Assembly: GCF_001921865.1 (NCBI RefSeq)
Contig: NZ_MSCT01000005.1
Coordinates: 482,705 to 546,704 of the forward strand
DNA from: Pseudomonas chlororaphis
Lineage (GTDB): Bacteria; Pseudomonadota; Gammaproteobacteria; Pseudomonadales; Pseudomonadaceae
Direction: 5' to 3'
Length of the DNA stretch: 64,000 nucleotides
Each line of letters begins with the position of its first letter. The stretch's first letter is position 1. Below, in pieces: positions 27,612 to 36,958 of the stretch. A program made the translations under genes and the position numbers. A model generated the notes under the pieces. The model saw nothing but the letters and a program-made list of their open reading frames with translations. It searched no databases and had not been told where the DNA came from.

Positions 27612-27989
27612 TCAGGCGGTACGCCAGGTAATCTCTTCTTCCCCGTCGGCGCTGATGCGAATCCAGCGGTCGGCCGACTCCTCGCCTTCTTCCTCGACCC
27701 AACTGCCCGGTGCGCAGCGCACCTCGACGTTCAGCGCGGCGAAGGCGGCGCGGGCGCAGGCAATGTCGTCGTCCCACGGCGTCTGGTCGCTTTCCAGGTA
27801 CAGGCTGTTCCATTTGCCCACGGCCTTGGGCAGCCAGGTCACTGGCACCTTGCCGGCCGTGCATTTGTAGGTCTGGCCTTTCTGTACCCAGTCGCTGCAC
27901 GGGCCCAGGGCCGCGCCGAGCCAGGCGGCGATGGCCTTGTGGTCGACGTCGGCGTCTTTCAGGTAAATCTCGATATCCGGTTGGCGCAT
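27612..27989 (-). CDS. Conserved 125-residue protein of unknown function
   Basis: Soluble, acidic protein without signal peptide. Notable features: three cysteines (CSDW, KCTAG, RC), several tryptophans, and a C-terminus EEEGEESADRWIRISADGEEEITW. The frame continues far upstream as an antisense shadow of rlmA, so the start is set at ATG 27989, which has GAGGA five nucleotides upstream. It lies 83 nt past the stop of rlmA on the same strand and could be the last gene of the dapE-rlmA unit. No domain recognised. Confidence 0.75.
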   Translation of the reverse strand: MRQPDIEIYLKDADVDHKAIAAWLGAALGPCSDWVQKGQTYKCTAGKVPVTWLPKAVGKWNSLYLESDQTPWDDDIACARAAFAALNVEVRCAPGSWVEEEGEESADRWIRISADGEEEITWRTA

Positions 27990-28072
27990 GGATGTCCTCA
28001 CTGTGGGTCTGAAAAATCCATTCGCGGATTTCTTCGGCCTCCCGTCGCTGTGGGAGGCCGTGGATTGATGGG

Positions 28073-28882
28073 TTATTGCAGAACGAAGTAATCGTAGCGC
28101 ATCGACACACTGACCTCGAAGGGCGTGGCCTGCTCGATCACGTCGGCCCGGCGTTCGGCGCTGGCGCGCCAGCCGTGGGGCGTCATGGCCAGCAGGTTGG
28201 CGCGGTCCCGGGGATTGTCCAGGGTCAGCTTGAAGTCCAGGGTCTCGCTGTGCGCCAGGGCCATGCCTGCGGGGACCAGCGCCAGATGCTTGTCGTCGGT
28301 GTACTCGCGGACCTCGTCGTAGAGGCGCTCGCGCAGCTCCATCAGGTGGCCGCTGGTGGGGCCGACTTTCATCAGGCCGCCGCCCGGGCTGAGCAGGCGT
28401 TTGGCTTCCTGCCAGTCCAGCGGGCTGAACACGCTGGCGAGGAACTGGCAGCTGGCGTCGGCCAGCGGTATGCGCGCCATGCTGGCGATCAACCAGGTCA
28501 GTTGCGGGGCCCGGCGACAGGCGCGCTTGACCGCTTCCCGGGAGATGTCCAGGGCATAACCGTCGGCCCGGGGCAGGGCGTCGGCGAGTTGCGCGGTGTA
28601 GTAACCCTCGCCGCAACCGATATCGACCCAACGCTCGGGCGCGCGCTCGGCGGCCAGTTCGGCCAGGCGCTTGGCCACCGGCGCGTAATGGCCGGCGTTG
28701 AGGAAGTCGCGGCGGGCTTCGACCATGGCCTGGTTGTCGCCCGGGTCGCGGCTGTTCTTGTGCTGCACCGGCAACAGGTTCAGGTAGCCCTGGCGGGCAC
28801 GGTCGAAGCGGTGCCCGGCGGGGCACGCGACACCGTTGTCGACGGCGCTCAGGGGCGCCGCGCAGAGAGGGCAGGCAAGCAT
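28073..28882 (-). CDS. rlmA: 23S rRNA (guanine745-N1)-methyltransferase RlmA
   Basis: 269 residues. Methylates N1 of G745 in 23S rRNA helix 35. The N-terminal zinc site is C4, C7, C20, H24 (CPLC...CPAGH), a hallmark of RlmA; the SAM motif is VDIGCGEGYYTAQLA (about 85-99), with ALDISREAVKRA further on. Start at 28882 overlaps the dapE stop by one base (TGATG on the minus strand), so it is translationally coupled to dapE. Confidence 0.94.
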   Translation of the reverse strand: MLACPLCAAPLSAVDNGVACPAGHRFDRARQGYLNLLPVQHKNSRDPGDNQAMVEARRDFLNAGHYAPVAKRLAELAAERAPERWVDIGCGEGYYTAQLADALPRADGYALDISREAVKRACRRAPQLTWLIASMARIPLADASCQFLASVFSPLDWQEAKRLLSPGGGLMKVGPTSGHLMELRERLYDEVREYTDDKHLALVPAGMALAHSETLDFKLTLDNPRDRANLLAMTPHGWRASAERRADVIEQATPFEVSVSMRYDYFVLQ

Positions 28883-30033
28883 CAGGCGAGCAACTTGATC
28901 AGGGTCTGGTAGTAGATTTCGGTCAGCACGTCGAGGTCGCTGGCCAGCACGCGCTCGTTGACCTGGTGGATGGTGGCGTTGACCGGGCCCAGCTCGACCA
29001 CCTGGGTGCCGAGGGTGGCGATGAAGCGCCCGTCGGAGGTGCCGCCGCTGGTGGACGCCTGGGTCTCGCGGCCGGTGATGGCCTTGATGCTGGCCGACAC
29101 CGCGTCGAGCAGGGCGCCCGGTTCAGTGAGGAACGGCAGGCCCGACAGCGCCCATTCCACGTGCCAGTCCAGGCCGTGTTTGTCGAGGATGGCGGCGACC
29201 CGCTGCTGCAGGCCTTCGACCGTGGACTCGGTGGAGAAACGGAAGTTGAACAGCGCCACCAGGTCGCCGGGGATCACGTTGGTCGCGCCGGTGCCGGAGT
29301 TCAGGTTGGAAATCTGGAAGCTGGTCGGCGGGAAGAACGCATTGCCGTCGTCCCAATGCTCGGCGGCCAGTTCGGCGAGGGCTGCGGCGGCCAGGTGGAT
29401 CGGGTTCTTGGCCAGGTGCGGGTAAGCCACGTGGCCCTGTACGCCGCGTACGGTGAGCTTGGCGCCGAGGGAGCCGCGGCGGCCGTTCTTGACCACGTCG
29501 CCGACCAGGCTGGTGCTCGACGGTTCGCCGACGATGCACCAGTCCAGGCGCTCCTGGCGCGCGGCCAGGCGCTCGACCACGGCCTTGGTGCCGTGGTGGG
29601 CCGGGCCTTCTTCGTCACTGGTGATCAGGAACGCCACCGAACCCTTGTGGTCGGGGTAGTCGGCGACGAAACGCTCGGCAGCGACCAGCATGGCCGCCAG
29701 GCTGCCTTTCATGTCCGCTGCGCCACGCCCGCAGAGCATGCCGTGTTCGTCGATCAGCGCGTCGAACGGGTCGTTCTGCCAGGCCTGGACCGGGCCGGTC
29801 GGCACCACATCGGTATGGCCGGCGAAGCACAGTACCGGACCCTCATGCTTGCCGTGGGTGGCCCAGAAGTTATCCACATCCTCGATACGCATTGGCTCCA
29901 GCGTGAAGCCGGCTTCGCCCAGGCGCTGCATCATCAGCTTCTGGCAGTCGGCGTCGACCGGCGTCACCGACGGACGGCGGATCAGGTCACAGGCGAGTTG
30001 CAGGGTCGGCGAAAGGTCGGCATGGGCCGTCAT
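28882..30033 (-). CDS. dapE: Succinyl-diaminopimelate desuccinylase
   Basis: 383 residues, M20 family zinc hydrolase. Removes succinate from N-succinyl-LL-diaminopimelate in lysine and peptidoglycan-precursor synthesis. Metal and catalytic motifs: [12 protein letters not shown] (about 68-79), [10 protein letters not shown] (about 100-109), [10 protein letters not shown] with the catalytic EE (about 138-147), VGEPSS and the final NATIHQVNE. It starts at ATG 30033; the open frame continues upstream as a shadow of ndvB. It is followed by the overlapping rlmA. dapD (35890) and dapC (39302) lie nearby. Confidence 0.97.
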   Translation of the reverse strand: MTAHADLSPTLQLACDLIRRPSVTPVDADCQKLMMQRLGEAGFTLEPMRIEDVDNFWATHGKHEGPVLCFAGHTDVVPTGPVQAWQNDPFDALIDEHGMLCGRGAADMKGSLAAMLVAAERFVADYPDHKGSVAFLITSDEEGPAHHGTKAVVERLAARQERLDWCIVGEPSSTSLVGDVVKNGRRGSLGAKLTVRGVQGHVAYPHLAKNPIHLAAAALAELAAEHWDDGNAFFPPTSFQISNLNSGTGATNVIPGDLVALFNFRFSTESTVEGLQQRVAAILDKHGLDWHVEWALSGLPFLTEPGALLDAVSASIKAITGRETQASTSGGTSDGRFIATLGTQVVELGPVNATIHQVNERVLASDLDVLTEIYYQTLIKLLA

Positions 30034-30080
30034 GGAAAACTCCGGGTGCAGGGGCAAGGTCAGGCGCGGCTCTTTCTCTG

Positions 30081-30180
30081 TGTAGGAGCGAGCTGGCTCA
30101 CGATGGCTATCAAGGACGACGCGGGGTACCAGGCGCACTGTGGTGTTCTTGAGTCCATCGCGAGCCAGCTCGCTCCTACA
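30081..30180. repeat. Inverted pair of REP elements, wide spacing
   Basis: TGTAGGAGCGAGCTGGCTCACGATGG (30081-30106) and its inverted copy (30155-30180), separated by 48 nt, in the dapE-ndvB gap. One mismatch between copies. It lies between genes on the same strand, so it would be in the 3' part of the ndvB message. Confidence 0.88.
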
Positions 30181-30269
30181 AGGGAGGGCGGCGGGCAAGG
30201 CGCGCAAAATGGCGGATATCTTAAAGCAAAACGGCGGCCAGAGGCCGCCGTTTAGTGCTTTGCCGCGAT

Positions 30270-32864
30270 TTAGGCGGCGGTGGCCGGTTCGGCTTCGCCA
30301 GCCGGTTTTGGCAACGAAGACAGGAACGCCATGATCAGCGCGGCCACGTACGGCAACGACTGCACCAGCAACATGGTCACCCAGAAGCGCATGTCGTTGC
30401 TCGGCAGGCCGCCCTGCACCAGGTAGATGCCCAGCGCCGCACCCCACAACAGCAGCATGATGAACAGCTCTTCCCGGGCCTCCGAAATCGCCACCCAGAA
30501 GCCGTGGTTGTCGGCGTTCTTCGGCGTGCGGAAGAACGGAATGCTGCTGGTGAAGAAACCGTACAGCACCGCCTTGGCAATGGTGTGGGACAACGCCAGG
30601 CCGGCCAGGGCCGCGCAGAACGCATCCTTGAGGTTGACCCCGACCGCGCGGCGGTAGAGGAAGATGATCTTGCCGACCTTGAACACGAACAGCGCCAACG
30701 GCGGGATCGCGAAGATCAGCAACGGCGGATCGACGCGTTGCGGCACGATGATCATCGCCGCCGACCAGAGCAGGGCGCCCAGGGTGAAGAAGATGTTCAT
30801 GCCATCCGCCACCCACGGCAGCCAGCCCGCGAGGAAGTGGTAGCGCTGGCCGCGGGTCAGCTCGGTGTCCTTGCCGCGCAGCAGGCTGGCGGTGTGCCGC
30901 TTGATGATCTGGATTGCCCCGTAGGCCCAGCGGAAACGCTGTTTCTTGAAGTCGATGAAGGTGTCCGGCATCAGGCCCTTGCCGTAGCTGTCGTGGTAAT
31001 ACGCCGCCGACAGGCCTTTCTCGAACACCCGCAGGCCCAGCTCGGCGTCTTCGCAGATGCACCAGTCGGCCCAGCCCAGCTCTTCCAGGACCGAACGGCG
31101 GGTCATGGTCATGGTGCCGTGCTGGATGATCGCGTCGCGGTCGTTGCGGGTGACCATGCCGATATGGAAGAACCCCTTGTATTCGGCGTAGCAGAGCTTC
31201 TTGAAGGTGCTTTCGTTCTGGTCGCGATAGTCCTGCGGCGATTGCACCACGGCGATTTTCGGGTCGGCGAAGTGCGGCACCATGTGCTTGAGCCAGTTCG
31301 GGTGCACGCAGTAGTCCGAGTCGATCACCGCGATCACTTCGGCGTCCTTGGCGGTATGCGGGATCAGGTAGTTCAGCGCGCCACCCTTGAAACCGGCCAG
31401 GGGCGCGACGTGGAAGAACTTGAAACGCGGGCCGAGGGTCTCGCAATAGGCCTGCACCGGTTCCCAGACCGCGGGGTCCTTGGTGTTGTTGTCGATGATC
31501 AGGACTTCGAAGTCCGGATAGTCGAGGTTGGCCAGGGCGTCGAGGGTCTGTTTGACCATCTCCGGCGGCTCGTTGTAGCACGGCACATGGATCGAGACTT
31601 TCGGTCGGTAGCTGGAGTCGCCTTCGACCGGCAGGAACTCGCGCCGACGTTTTTTCACCCAGACCGCTTCGGCCAGTTCATGGGCCTCGGTCAGCAGCAC
31701 GATGAACACCCCGAGCGCGCCCAGGGCGAGCAGGAAGCCCACCGTCAGGCTGAACCAGGTGCTGTATTGCTGGCTGTAGTCATAGCCGATCCATACCAGC
31801 ACCGAACCGCAGAGGAAGGCGATAAAGGTCAGGAAGGTCCGCCCGCGCTGGCGCAAGGCCGAGCCGTCGATCATCAGCAGGGTCAACGAAAGCAGCGCCA
31901 GGACCACCGAGCCGATGGCCAGCACGCGCCATTGGGGGATCGCCACCACCGGACCTTCGAAGTTGAATTTCTGCTGGCGCGCGGCGTTGAACACGCCCCA
32001 GTAGGCGCCGACCGAACCTTCGTCGCTGGCCTTCCACGGCTGGTCGAAGGCTTCGATCACGAAGTAGTTGTAGCCCTGGCGATTGAGTTTGTTGACCAGG
32101 GTGCGCAGGTAGATCGCCTGGTCCGCCGGGCTGGCGTCGGCGCCGCCGCGCATGCGGCCGTTGCTTGGCCAGCCGACTTCGGACAGCAGCAGCGGCTTTT
32201 TCGGGAACAGCTTTTTCAGGTCGCGGGCGCGGTCGAGGACGAACTGCCCGGCCTTGTCCATCGGGATGAATTCCCAGTACGGCAGGATGTGCGCGGCGAT
32301 CAGGTCGACGTGCTTGGCCAGTTCCGGGTGTTCTTCCCAGACGTGCCACTGCTCGGACGTGGTGACCGGCACCTTGACCGCGGCCCGCACCCGGTCGAGC
32401 AGCACGCTCAATTGGTCGGCGGTGATTTCCTTGCGGAAGATCGCTTCGTTACCGACCACCACGCGCACGACGCTGCGCGAATTGTTGGCGATGTCGATGG
32501 CGCGGGTGATTTCGCGCTCGTTGCGCTCCAGGTCCGGGCTGATCCAGATCCCCAGGGTCACGCGCAGGCCGAACTCCTCCGCCAACTTGGGAATGTTCTC
32601 CAGCGTGCCGTCGACCGAATAGATCCGGATGTTGTCGGTCAGCTTGCTCATGATTTCCAGGTCGCGACGCATTTCGTCGTCGGTCGGGAACTGGTCTTTC
32701 TGTGGGAATTGGCCCAGCTGGAAAGGCGAGTAGGAAAAGCCGGAGATCTGAGCAGGCCAGTTGGGGGCGGAGACCGGGCGATTGATCAAGGCCCAGAAGC
32801 CGGTGAACAAGGCGGCGATGGCCAGAACCACCACCAGGTTGAGTCCAAATTTACGCGATGACAT
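30270..32864 (-). CDS. ndvB: NdvB-like beta-glucan synthase (GH17 plus GT2)
   Basis: 864 residues. TM near 7-25, then a periplasmic glycoside-hydrolase family 17 domain (about 40-320) whose catalytic glutamates appear in GNEAIF and [13 protein letters not shown] block of TM helices (about 335-420) leads into a family 2 glycosyltransferase with [18 protein letters not shown] and QRFRW (the QxxRW motif), and four more C-terminal TMs. It makes cyclic beta-1,3-type glucans for the periplasm; P. aeruginosa ndvB (PA1163, beside dapE) is linked to biofilm antibiotic tolerance. Start 32864 is used; a longer frame from 32918 is less likely. Confidence 0.9.
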   Translation of the reverse strand: MSSRKFGLNLVVVLAIAALFTGFWALINRPVSAPNWPAQISGFSYSPFQLGQFPQKDQFPTDDEMRRDLEIMSKLTDNIRIYSVDGTLENIPKLAEEFGLRVTLGIWISPDLERNEREITRAIDIANNSRSVVRVVVGNEAIFRKEITADQLSVLLDRVRAAVKVPVTTSEQWHVWEEHPELAKHVDLIAAHILPYWEFIPMDKAGQFVLDRARDLKKLFPKKPLLLSEVGWPSNGRMRGGADASPADQAIYLRTLVNKLNRQGYNYFVIEAFDQPWKASDEGSVGAYWGVFNAARQQKFNFEGPVVAIPQWRVLAIGSVVLALLSLTLLMIDGSALRQRGRTFLTFIAFLCGSVLVWIGYDYSQQYSTWFSLTVGFLLALGALGVFIVLLTEAHELAEAVWVKKRRREFLPVEGDSSYRPKVSIHVPCYNEPPEMVKQTLDALANLDYPDFEVLIIDNNTKDPAVWEPVQAYCETLGPRFKFFHVAPLAGFKGGALNYLIPHTAKDAEVIAVIDSDYCVHPNWLKHMVPHFADPKIAVVQSPQDYRDQNESTFKKLCYAEYKGFFHIGMVTRNDRDAIIQHGTMTMTRRSVLEELGWADWCICEDAELGLRVFEKGLSAAYYHDSYGKGLMPDTFIDFKKQRFRWAYGAIQIIKRHTASLLRGKDTELTRGQRYHFLAGWLPWVADGMNIFFTLGALLWSAAMIIVPQRVDPPLLIFAIPPLALFVFKVGKIIFLYRRAVGVNLKDAFCAALAGLALSHTIAKAVLYGFFTSSIPFFRTPKNADNHGFWVAISEAREELFIMLLLWGAALGIYLVQGGLPSNDMRFWVTMLLVQSLPYVAALIMAFLSSLPKPAGEAEPATAA

Positions 32865-33096
32865 AGCTATTTCGGGTTCCAAAGGGTGTGGAACGAGGGA
32901 ACGGTCGGCAGGCGCCAAGCGGCGCGCATCCTACACTGGCCTTCGACCGAGCGTACAGCGCCCGGGGGAAAGCCGCAGGTTGGGCAATTCAAGTCGATTT
33001 AAGTTCTCGGCGGCGGTTTTTTCAGATTGTTCCGCTTATTAAAGCAGCCCAAGCCGCCATTCATAGGGCAAAGATGCTCTTGGCGGGCATCGGCCC

Positions 33097-33102
33097 TATA
33101 AT
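33097..33102 (+). promoter_or_regulatory. Candidate -10 element for tcdA
   Basis: Consensus TATAAT 27 nt before the tcdA start; no clear -35 at the right spacing. The short leader of about 20 nt would be typical. The rest of the 264-nt ndvB-tcdA gap shows no gene. Confidence 0.4.
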
Positions 33103-33128
33103 GCGCGCCGGTTTTTGGGGTAATGGTC

Positions 33129-33944
33129 ATGAGTACAGAAGATCCGCGGTTTGCTGGCGTCGCCCGTTTGTATGGCATCGAAGGGCTGGAGCGCCTGCGC
33201 GCCGCCCATGTGGCGATCGTCGGGGTCGGCGGCGTCGGCTCCTGGGCGGCCGAAGCCATTGCCCGCTGCGGCGTGGGCGAGATCTCGCTGTTCGACTTGG
33301 ACGACGTCTGCGTCAGCAACAGCAACCGGCAGTTGCACGCCCTGGACAGCACGGTCGGCAAGCCCAAGGTCGAGGTCATGGCCGAGCGCCTGCGCGGCAT
33401 CAACCCGGACTGCCGGGTGCATGCGGTGGCCGATTTCGTCACCCGCGACACCATGGCCGAATACATCACCCCGGACATCGATTGCGTGATCGACTGCATC
33501 GACAGCGTCAACGCCAAGGCGGCGCTGATCGCCTGGTGCAAGCGGCGCAAGATCCAGATCATCACCACTGGCGGCGCGGGCGGGCAGATCGACCCGACGC
33601 TGATCCAGGTCTGCGACCTGAACCGCACCTTCAACGATCCGCTGGCCTCGAAAGTGCGCTCGACCCTGCGTCGCGACTACGGTTTTTCCCGCACCGTGAC
33701 CCGTCACTACAGCGTGCCCTGCGTGTTTTCCACCGAGCAGCTGCGCTACCCGAAACCCGATGGCAGCATCTGCCTGCAGAAGAGCTTTGTCGGCGATGGG
33801 GTGAAGCTCGACTGCGCCGGCGGTTTTGGCGCGGTGATGATGGTGACCGCGACCTTCGGCATGGTCGCGGCGACCAAGGCGGTGGACAAACTGGTGGCGG
33901 GCGTGCGGCGTCCGGCGGATAGAATCAAGCCTGCTCAGGCTTAG
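33129..33944 (+). CDS. tcdA: tRNA threonylcarbamoyladenosine dehydratase
   Basis: 271 residues, E1/ThiF-like fold. Uses ATP to convert t6A37 into the cyclic form ct6A in ANN-reading tRNAs. The nucleotide-binding motif is VGVGGVGSWAAEAIARCGVG (about 30-49), with DCIDSVNAK (about 118-126). C-terminal helices with GFGAVMMVTATFGM are typical of TcdA (YgdL/CsdL). ATG 33129 is favoured over ATG 33123 because GGGG lies 8 nt upstream of it. In E. coli it accepts help from the CsdA-CsdE sulfur system, encoded here on the opposite strand 122 nt away. Confidence 0.94.
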   Translation: MSTEDPRFAGVARLYGIEGLERLRAAHVAIVGVGGVGSWAAEAIARCGVGEISLFDLDDVCVSNSNRQLHALDSTVGKPKVEVMAERLRGINPDCRVHAVADFVTRDTMAEYITPDIDCVIDCIDSVNAKAALIAWCKRRKIQIITTGGAGGQIDPTLIQVCDLNRTFNDPLASKVRSTLRRDYGFSRTVTRHYSVPCVFSTEQLRYPKPDGSICLQKSFVGDGVKLDCAGGFGAVMMVTATFGMVAATKAVDKLVAGVRRPADRIKPAQA

Positions 33945-33952
33945 GCCGGACT

Positions 33953-34056
33953 CTGTAGCCGCTGCCGCAGGCTGCGATAAGGCCGAAGGCCTTCGGCGAT
34001 TTCCAGAATCCCGCGCCTGCTTCGCAGGCGAACGCAGCCTGCGGCAGCGGCTACAG
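33953..34056. repeat. Long REP-type inverted repeat of a second family
   Basis: A perfect 24-bp inverted repeat, from CTGTAGCCGCTGCCGCAGG (33953-33976) to its complement at 34033-34056. The 56 nt between hold two smaller hairpins (GGCCGAAGGCCTTCGGC and CGCCTGCTTCGCAGGCG). It lies between convergent tcdA and csdE. The sequence differs from the TAGGAGCGAGC REPs elsewhere in the window. Confidence 0.92.
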
Positions 34057-34065
34057 GGATAGCGA

Positions 34066-34470
34066 TCAGGTGGCGAGTTCGCGCATGCGCTGCAAGACCG
34101 CGTTCAGCCCATTGCTGCGCGAGGGCGACAGCTGGCGCGACAGGCCCAGCTGATTGAACCAGTCAGGCAAGTCCACCCGTTGCAACTCCTCGACGGGCAA
34201 ACCGTTGACCCGTGCCAGCAGCAGGGCCACCAGGCCACGAATCAACCGAGCATCGCTGCTGGCGGCGAACTGCCAATGGCCGTCCTGCACGCTGCCCACC
34301 AGCCAGACCTGGCTTTCGCAACCGTGGACCCGGTTGGCTTCGACTTTCTCGGCGTCGCTCAAGGGCGGCAGGCGTTCGCCCCACTGCATCAGCAAACGGG
34401 CGCGCTGCTCCCAGGCAGGCGCGCCCTGGAAACTGTCCAGGGCGGCCAGGGCGTCGGCGGGCAGGTTCAT
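34066..34470 (-). CDS. csdE: CsdE/SufE-type sulfur acceptor
   Basis: 134 residues. Accepts persulfide sulfur from cysteine desulfurase; the reactive cysteine is C51 in HGCESQVW. The fold-typical LPPLSDAEKVEANRV and GLVALLLARVNGLP are present. ATG 34470 overlaps the end of csdA by 4 nt (ATGA), so it is translationally coupled to the desulfurase. Pairing with tcdA argues for CsdE over SufE, but SufE family membership alone does not distinguish them. Confidence 0.9.
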   Translation of the reverse strand: MNLPADALAALDSFQGAPAWEQRARLLMQWGERLPPLSDAEKVEANRVHGCESQVWLVGSVQDGHWQFAASSDARLIRGLVALLLARVNGLPVEELQRVDLPDWFNQLGLSRQLSPSRSNGLNAVLQRMRELAT

Positions 34471-35672
34471 CGCAACAACTCCAGGGCCTGGTCGAGGGCC
34501 TCGAAAAAGCGCTCCAGGTCCTCGGAGTTGTTGTACAGCGCCAGCGACACCCGGATCGCACCGGACAGGCCCAGGCCTTTCAGCAGCGGCATGGCGCAGT
34601 GATGCCCGGCGCGTACCGCGATGCCCTGTTCGGTCAGCAGGTGGGCCAGGTCGGCGTTGTGTACGTCGTCGACCACGAAGCTGACCAGCGCCAGCTGTGG
34701 CTTGCCCAGCAGGTGTACGCCTTTGCGGGCCAGCAGGCCGTGCAGCAGGTAGTCGTGTAGCGCGGCCTCGTGGGCGTTGACCGCGTCGAGGTCGAGGCCG
34801 CCGAGGTAATCGAGGGTCGCGCCCAGGCCGATCACGCTGGCGATCGGCGGCGTACCGGCTTCGAAACCCAGTGGAGCGGAGCGGAAGCTGGCGTGCTGGT
34901 AGTCGGCCTGCTGGACCATTTCGCCACCGAATTGCCAGTGGCGCAGGCCGTGCAGCGCTTCGTTGCGGCCGTACAGCACACCCAGGCCGTCGGGGCCGTA
35001 GAGTTTGTGGCTGGAGAAGACGTAGAAGTCGCAGCCCAGGGCCTGCACGTCGTGGCGGCCGTGGACCACGCCCTGGGCACCGTCGATCACGGTCAGGGCG
35101 TTGTGCGCCCTGGCCAGGGCCAGCAACTGCGGCAACGGCTGCCAGGCCCCGAGCACATTGGACAGCTGGCTGACGGCCAGCAACCGGCAGCGCGGGCCGA
35201 TCAGGCGTTGCGCAGCCGCAAGGTCGATCAGGCCGTCGTCGTCCAGCGGCAGCACGATGAGTTCCAGGCCGCGGCGTTGTGCCAGTTGCTGCCAGGGCAG
35301 CAGGTTGGCGTGATGTTCCAGGGCGCTGATGACAATCTCGTCGCCCGGGTTGAAGTGGTGTTCCAGGCCATAGGCCAGGAGGTTCAGCGCGGAGGTGGCG
35401 CCGTGGGTAAAGATGATCTGCCCGTCGTCGCCGGCGTTCAGCCATTGCGCGACCTTGTGCCGGCTGTCTTCGAACGCCTGGGTGGCGTGCGCACCCGGCA
35501 GGTGCTGCGCGCGATGCACATTGGCCGCGCCGTTGGCGTAGTAGTGCGCCAGGGCGTCCAGCAAGGCTTGGGGTTTTTGCGTGGTGGCGGCGTTGTCCAG
35601 GTAGGTCTGGTCCTGCCGTTGCAGGGCGGCGATGGCCGGGAAGTCGGCGCGCCAGGGGGAGGGTACAAGCAT
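34467..35672 (-). CDS. csdA: Cysteine desulfurase (CsdA/SufS class)
   Basis: 401 residues, class II PLP enzyme that strips sulfur from cysteine. The PLP lysine is K223 in FSSHKLYGPDG, and the persulfide cysteine is C359 in VRAGHHCAMPLLK, the short active-site loop of SufS/CsdA. DNAATTQKP near the N-terminus is also typical. ATG 35672 is preferred; the frame is open upstream without family similarity. No iron-sulfur suf genes flank it, so with csdE and tcdA this looks like the CSD tRNA-modification module. Confidence 0.93.
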   Translation of the reverse strand: MLVPSPWRADFPAIAALQRQDQTYLDNAATTQKPQALLDALAHYYANGAANVHRAQHLPGAHATQAFEDSRHKVAQWLNAGDDGQIIFTHGATSALNLLAYGLEHHFNPGDEIVISALEHHANLLPWQQLAQRRGLELIVLPLDDDGLIDLAAAQRLIGPRCRLLAVSQLSNVLGAWQPLPQLLALARAHNALTVIDGAQGVVHGRHDVQALGCDFYVFSSHKLYGPDGLGVLYGRNEALHGLRHWQFGGEMVQQADYQHASFRSAPLGFEAGTPPIASVIGLGATLDYLGGLDLDAVNAHEAALHDYLLHGLLARKGVHLLGKPQLALVSFVVDDVHNADLAHLLTEQGIAVRAGHHCAMPLLKGLGLSGAIRVSLALYNNSEDLERFFEALDQALELLR

Positions 35673-35889
35673 GGTGGCAAAACTCGTTTGAACAGGCCGG
35701 GCGCCGATGATAAACGCCCGGACTGTTCCGGTGAAACCGAGTCGCCGCTCAGGCTCTGACGAAAACTGCCTGAGCGTCATTCATGCTGGGTTAAAAACAG
35801 ACTCGGAATGCTCATGCAGGGCCCTGCACTGCGCTTGCTCGTCTGTTTTGCCTTGCCTGAACGTCGCTTGGCTACTTTTCGTGCAGATC

Positions 35890-36924
35890 CTAGTTGTGAG
35901 CGTGCAGCGCTTCGTTCAGCTCGATGGCCGACTTGTGGGTCTTGCACTCCACGGCGCCGGTTTCCGAATTGCGACGGAACAGCAGGTCCGGCTGGCCGGC
36001 CAGTTCGCGGGCCTTGAGCACCTTCACCAGTTGGTTGTTCTCGTCCAGCAGCGCCACTTTGGTCCCGGCGGTCACGTACAGGCCCGATTCCACGGTGTTG
36101 CGGTCGCCCAGCGGGATGCCGATACCGGCGTTGGCGCCGATCAGGCAGCCTTCGCCGACCTTGATCACGATGTTGCCACCGCCCGACAGGGTGCCCATGG
36201 TCGAGCAGCCGCCGCCGAGGTCCGAACCCTTGCCGACGAATACGCCCGCGGAAACCCGGCCTTCGATCATGCCCGGGCCTTCGGTGCCGGCGTTGAAGTT
36301 GACGAAACCTTCGTGCATCACGGTGGTGCCTTCGCCGATGTAGGCGCCCAGGCGGATCCGCGCGCTGTCAGCGATACGCACACCGCTCGGCACCACGTAG
36401 TCGGTCATTTTCGGGAACTTGTCCACCGAGAACACTTCCAGCAGCTCGCCGCGCAGGCGGGCTTCCAGTTGACGCTCGGCCAGCTCGCCGAGGTCGATCG
36501 CACCCTGGCTGGTCCAGGCCACGTTCGGCAACAGCGGGAAGATCCCGGCCAGGTTCAGGCCGTGCGGCTTGACCAGGCGATGGGACAGCAGGTGCAGCTT
36601 CAGGTAGGCCTCGGGCGTCGAGCTCAGTTGTGCGTCTTCGGCCAGCAGGGTGGCGACCAGCGGCTTGTGGCTTTCGGCCAGGCGGGTCAGCAGCGCGGCT
36701 TGAACGGCGTCGATGCCTTTCAGGGCGTCGGCCAGTTCCGCGGCCTGGGCGTTGGTGAAGGCGATGGCCTGGTTGCCTTCGCTGTAGCCCAGTACCGGGG
36801 CGACGGCGGCCACGATTTCGGCCGAAGGGTTAAGCAGCGGCGCGGCGTAGAACACTTCCAGCCAGGCGCCCTGACGGTTTTGAGTGCCGACACCGAAGGC
36901 CAGGCTGAACAGGGTAGTGGACAT
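35890..36924 (-). CDS. dapD: Tetrahydrodipicolinate N-succinyltransferase
   Basis: 344 residues. Succinylates tetrahydrodipicolinate in the lysine/diaminopimelate pathway. An N-terminal helical domain (about 1-150) precedes left-handed beta-helix hexapeptide repeats (about 180-300: ARIRLGAYIGEGTTVMHEGFVNF, MIEGRVSAGVFVGKGSDLGG, GGNIVIKVGEGCLIGANAGIG). Longer than the E. coli enzyme (274), as in other pseudomonads. ATG 36924 has AGAGGTAA upstream. The Spx-like gene ends 34 nt before it on the same strand, so they are likely co-transcribed. Confidence 0.97.
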   Translation of the reverse strand: MSTTLFSLAFGVGTQNRQGAWLEVFYAAPLLNPSAEIVAAVAPVLGYSEGNQAIAFTNAQAAELADALKGIDAVQAALLTRLAESHKPLVATLLAEDAQLSSTPEAYLKLHLLSHRLVKPHGLNLAGIFPLLPNVAWTSQGAIDLGELAERQLEARLRGELLEVFSVDKFPKMTDYVVPSGVRIADSARIRLGAYIGEGTTVMHEGFVNFNAGTEGPGMIEGRVSAGVFVGKGSDLGGGCSTMGTLSGGGNIVIKVGEGCLIGANAGIGIPLGDRNTVESGLYVTAGTKVALLDENNQLVKVLKARELAGQPDLLFRRNSETGAVECKTHKSAIELNEALHAHN

Positions 36925-36958
36925 GCTGTTACCTCTTACAAAATTGAGCAGGCAGGCG

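Noticed and set aside
30255..32861. Plus-strand open frame of 868 codons opposite ndvB
   Set aside because: Antisense frame with repetitive H, Q, R, V composition typical of GC-rich shadows; ndvB is intact.
33123..33128. ATG at 33123 as tcdA start
   Set aside because: The GGGG ribosome site would be only 2 nt away; ATG 33129 has normal spacing.
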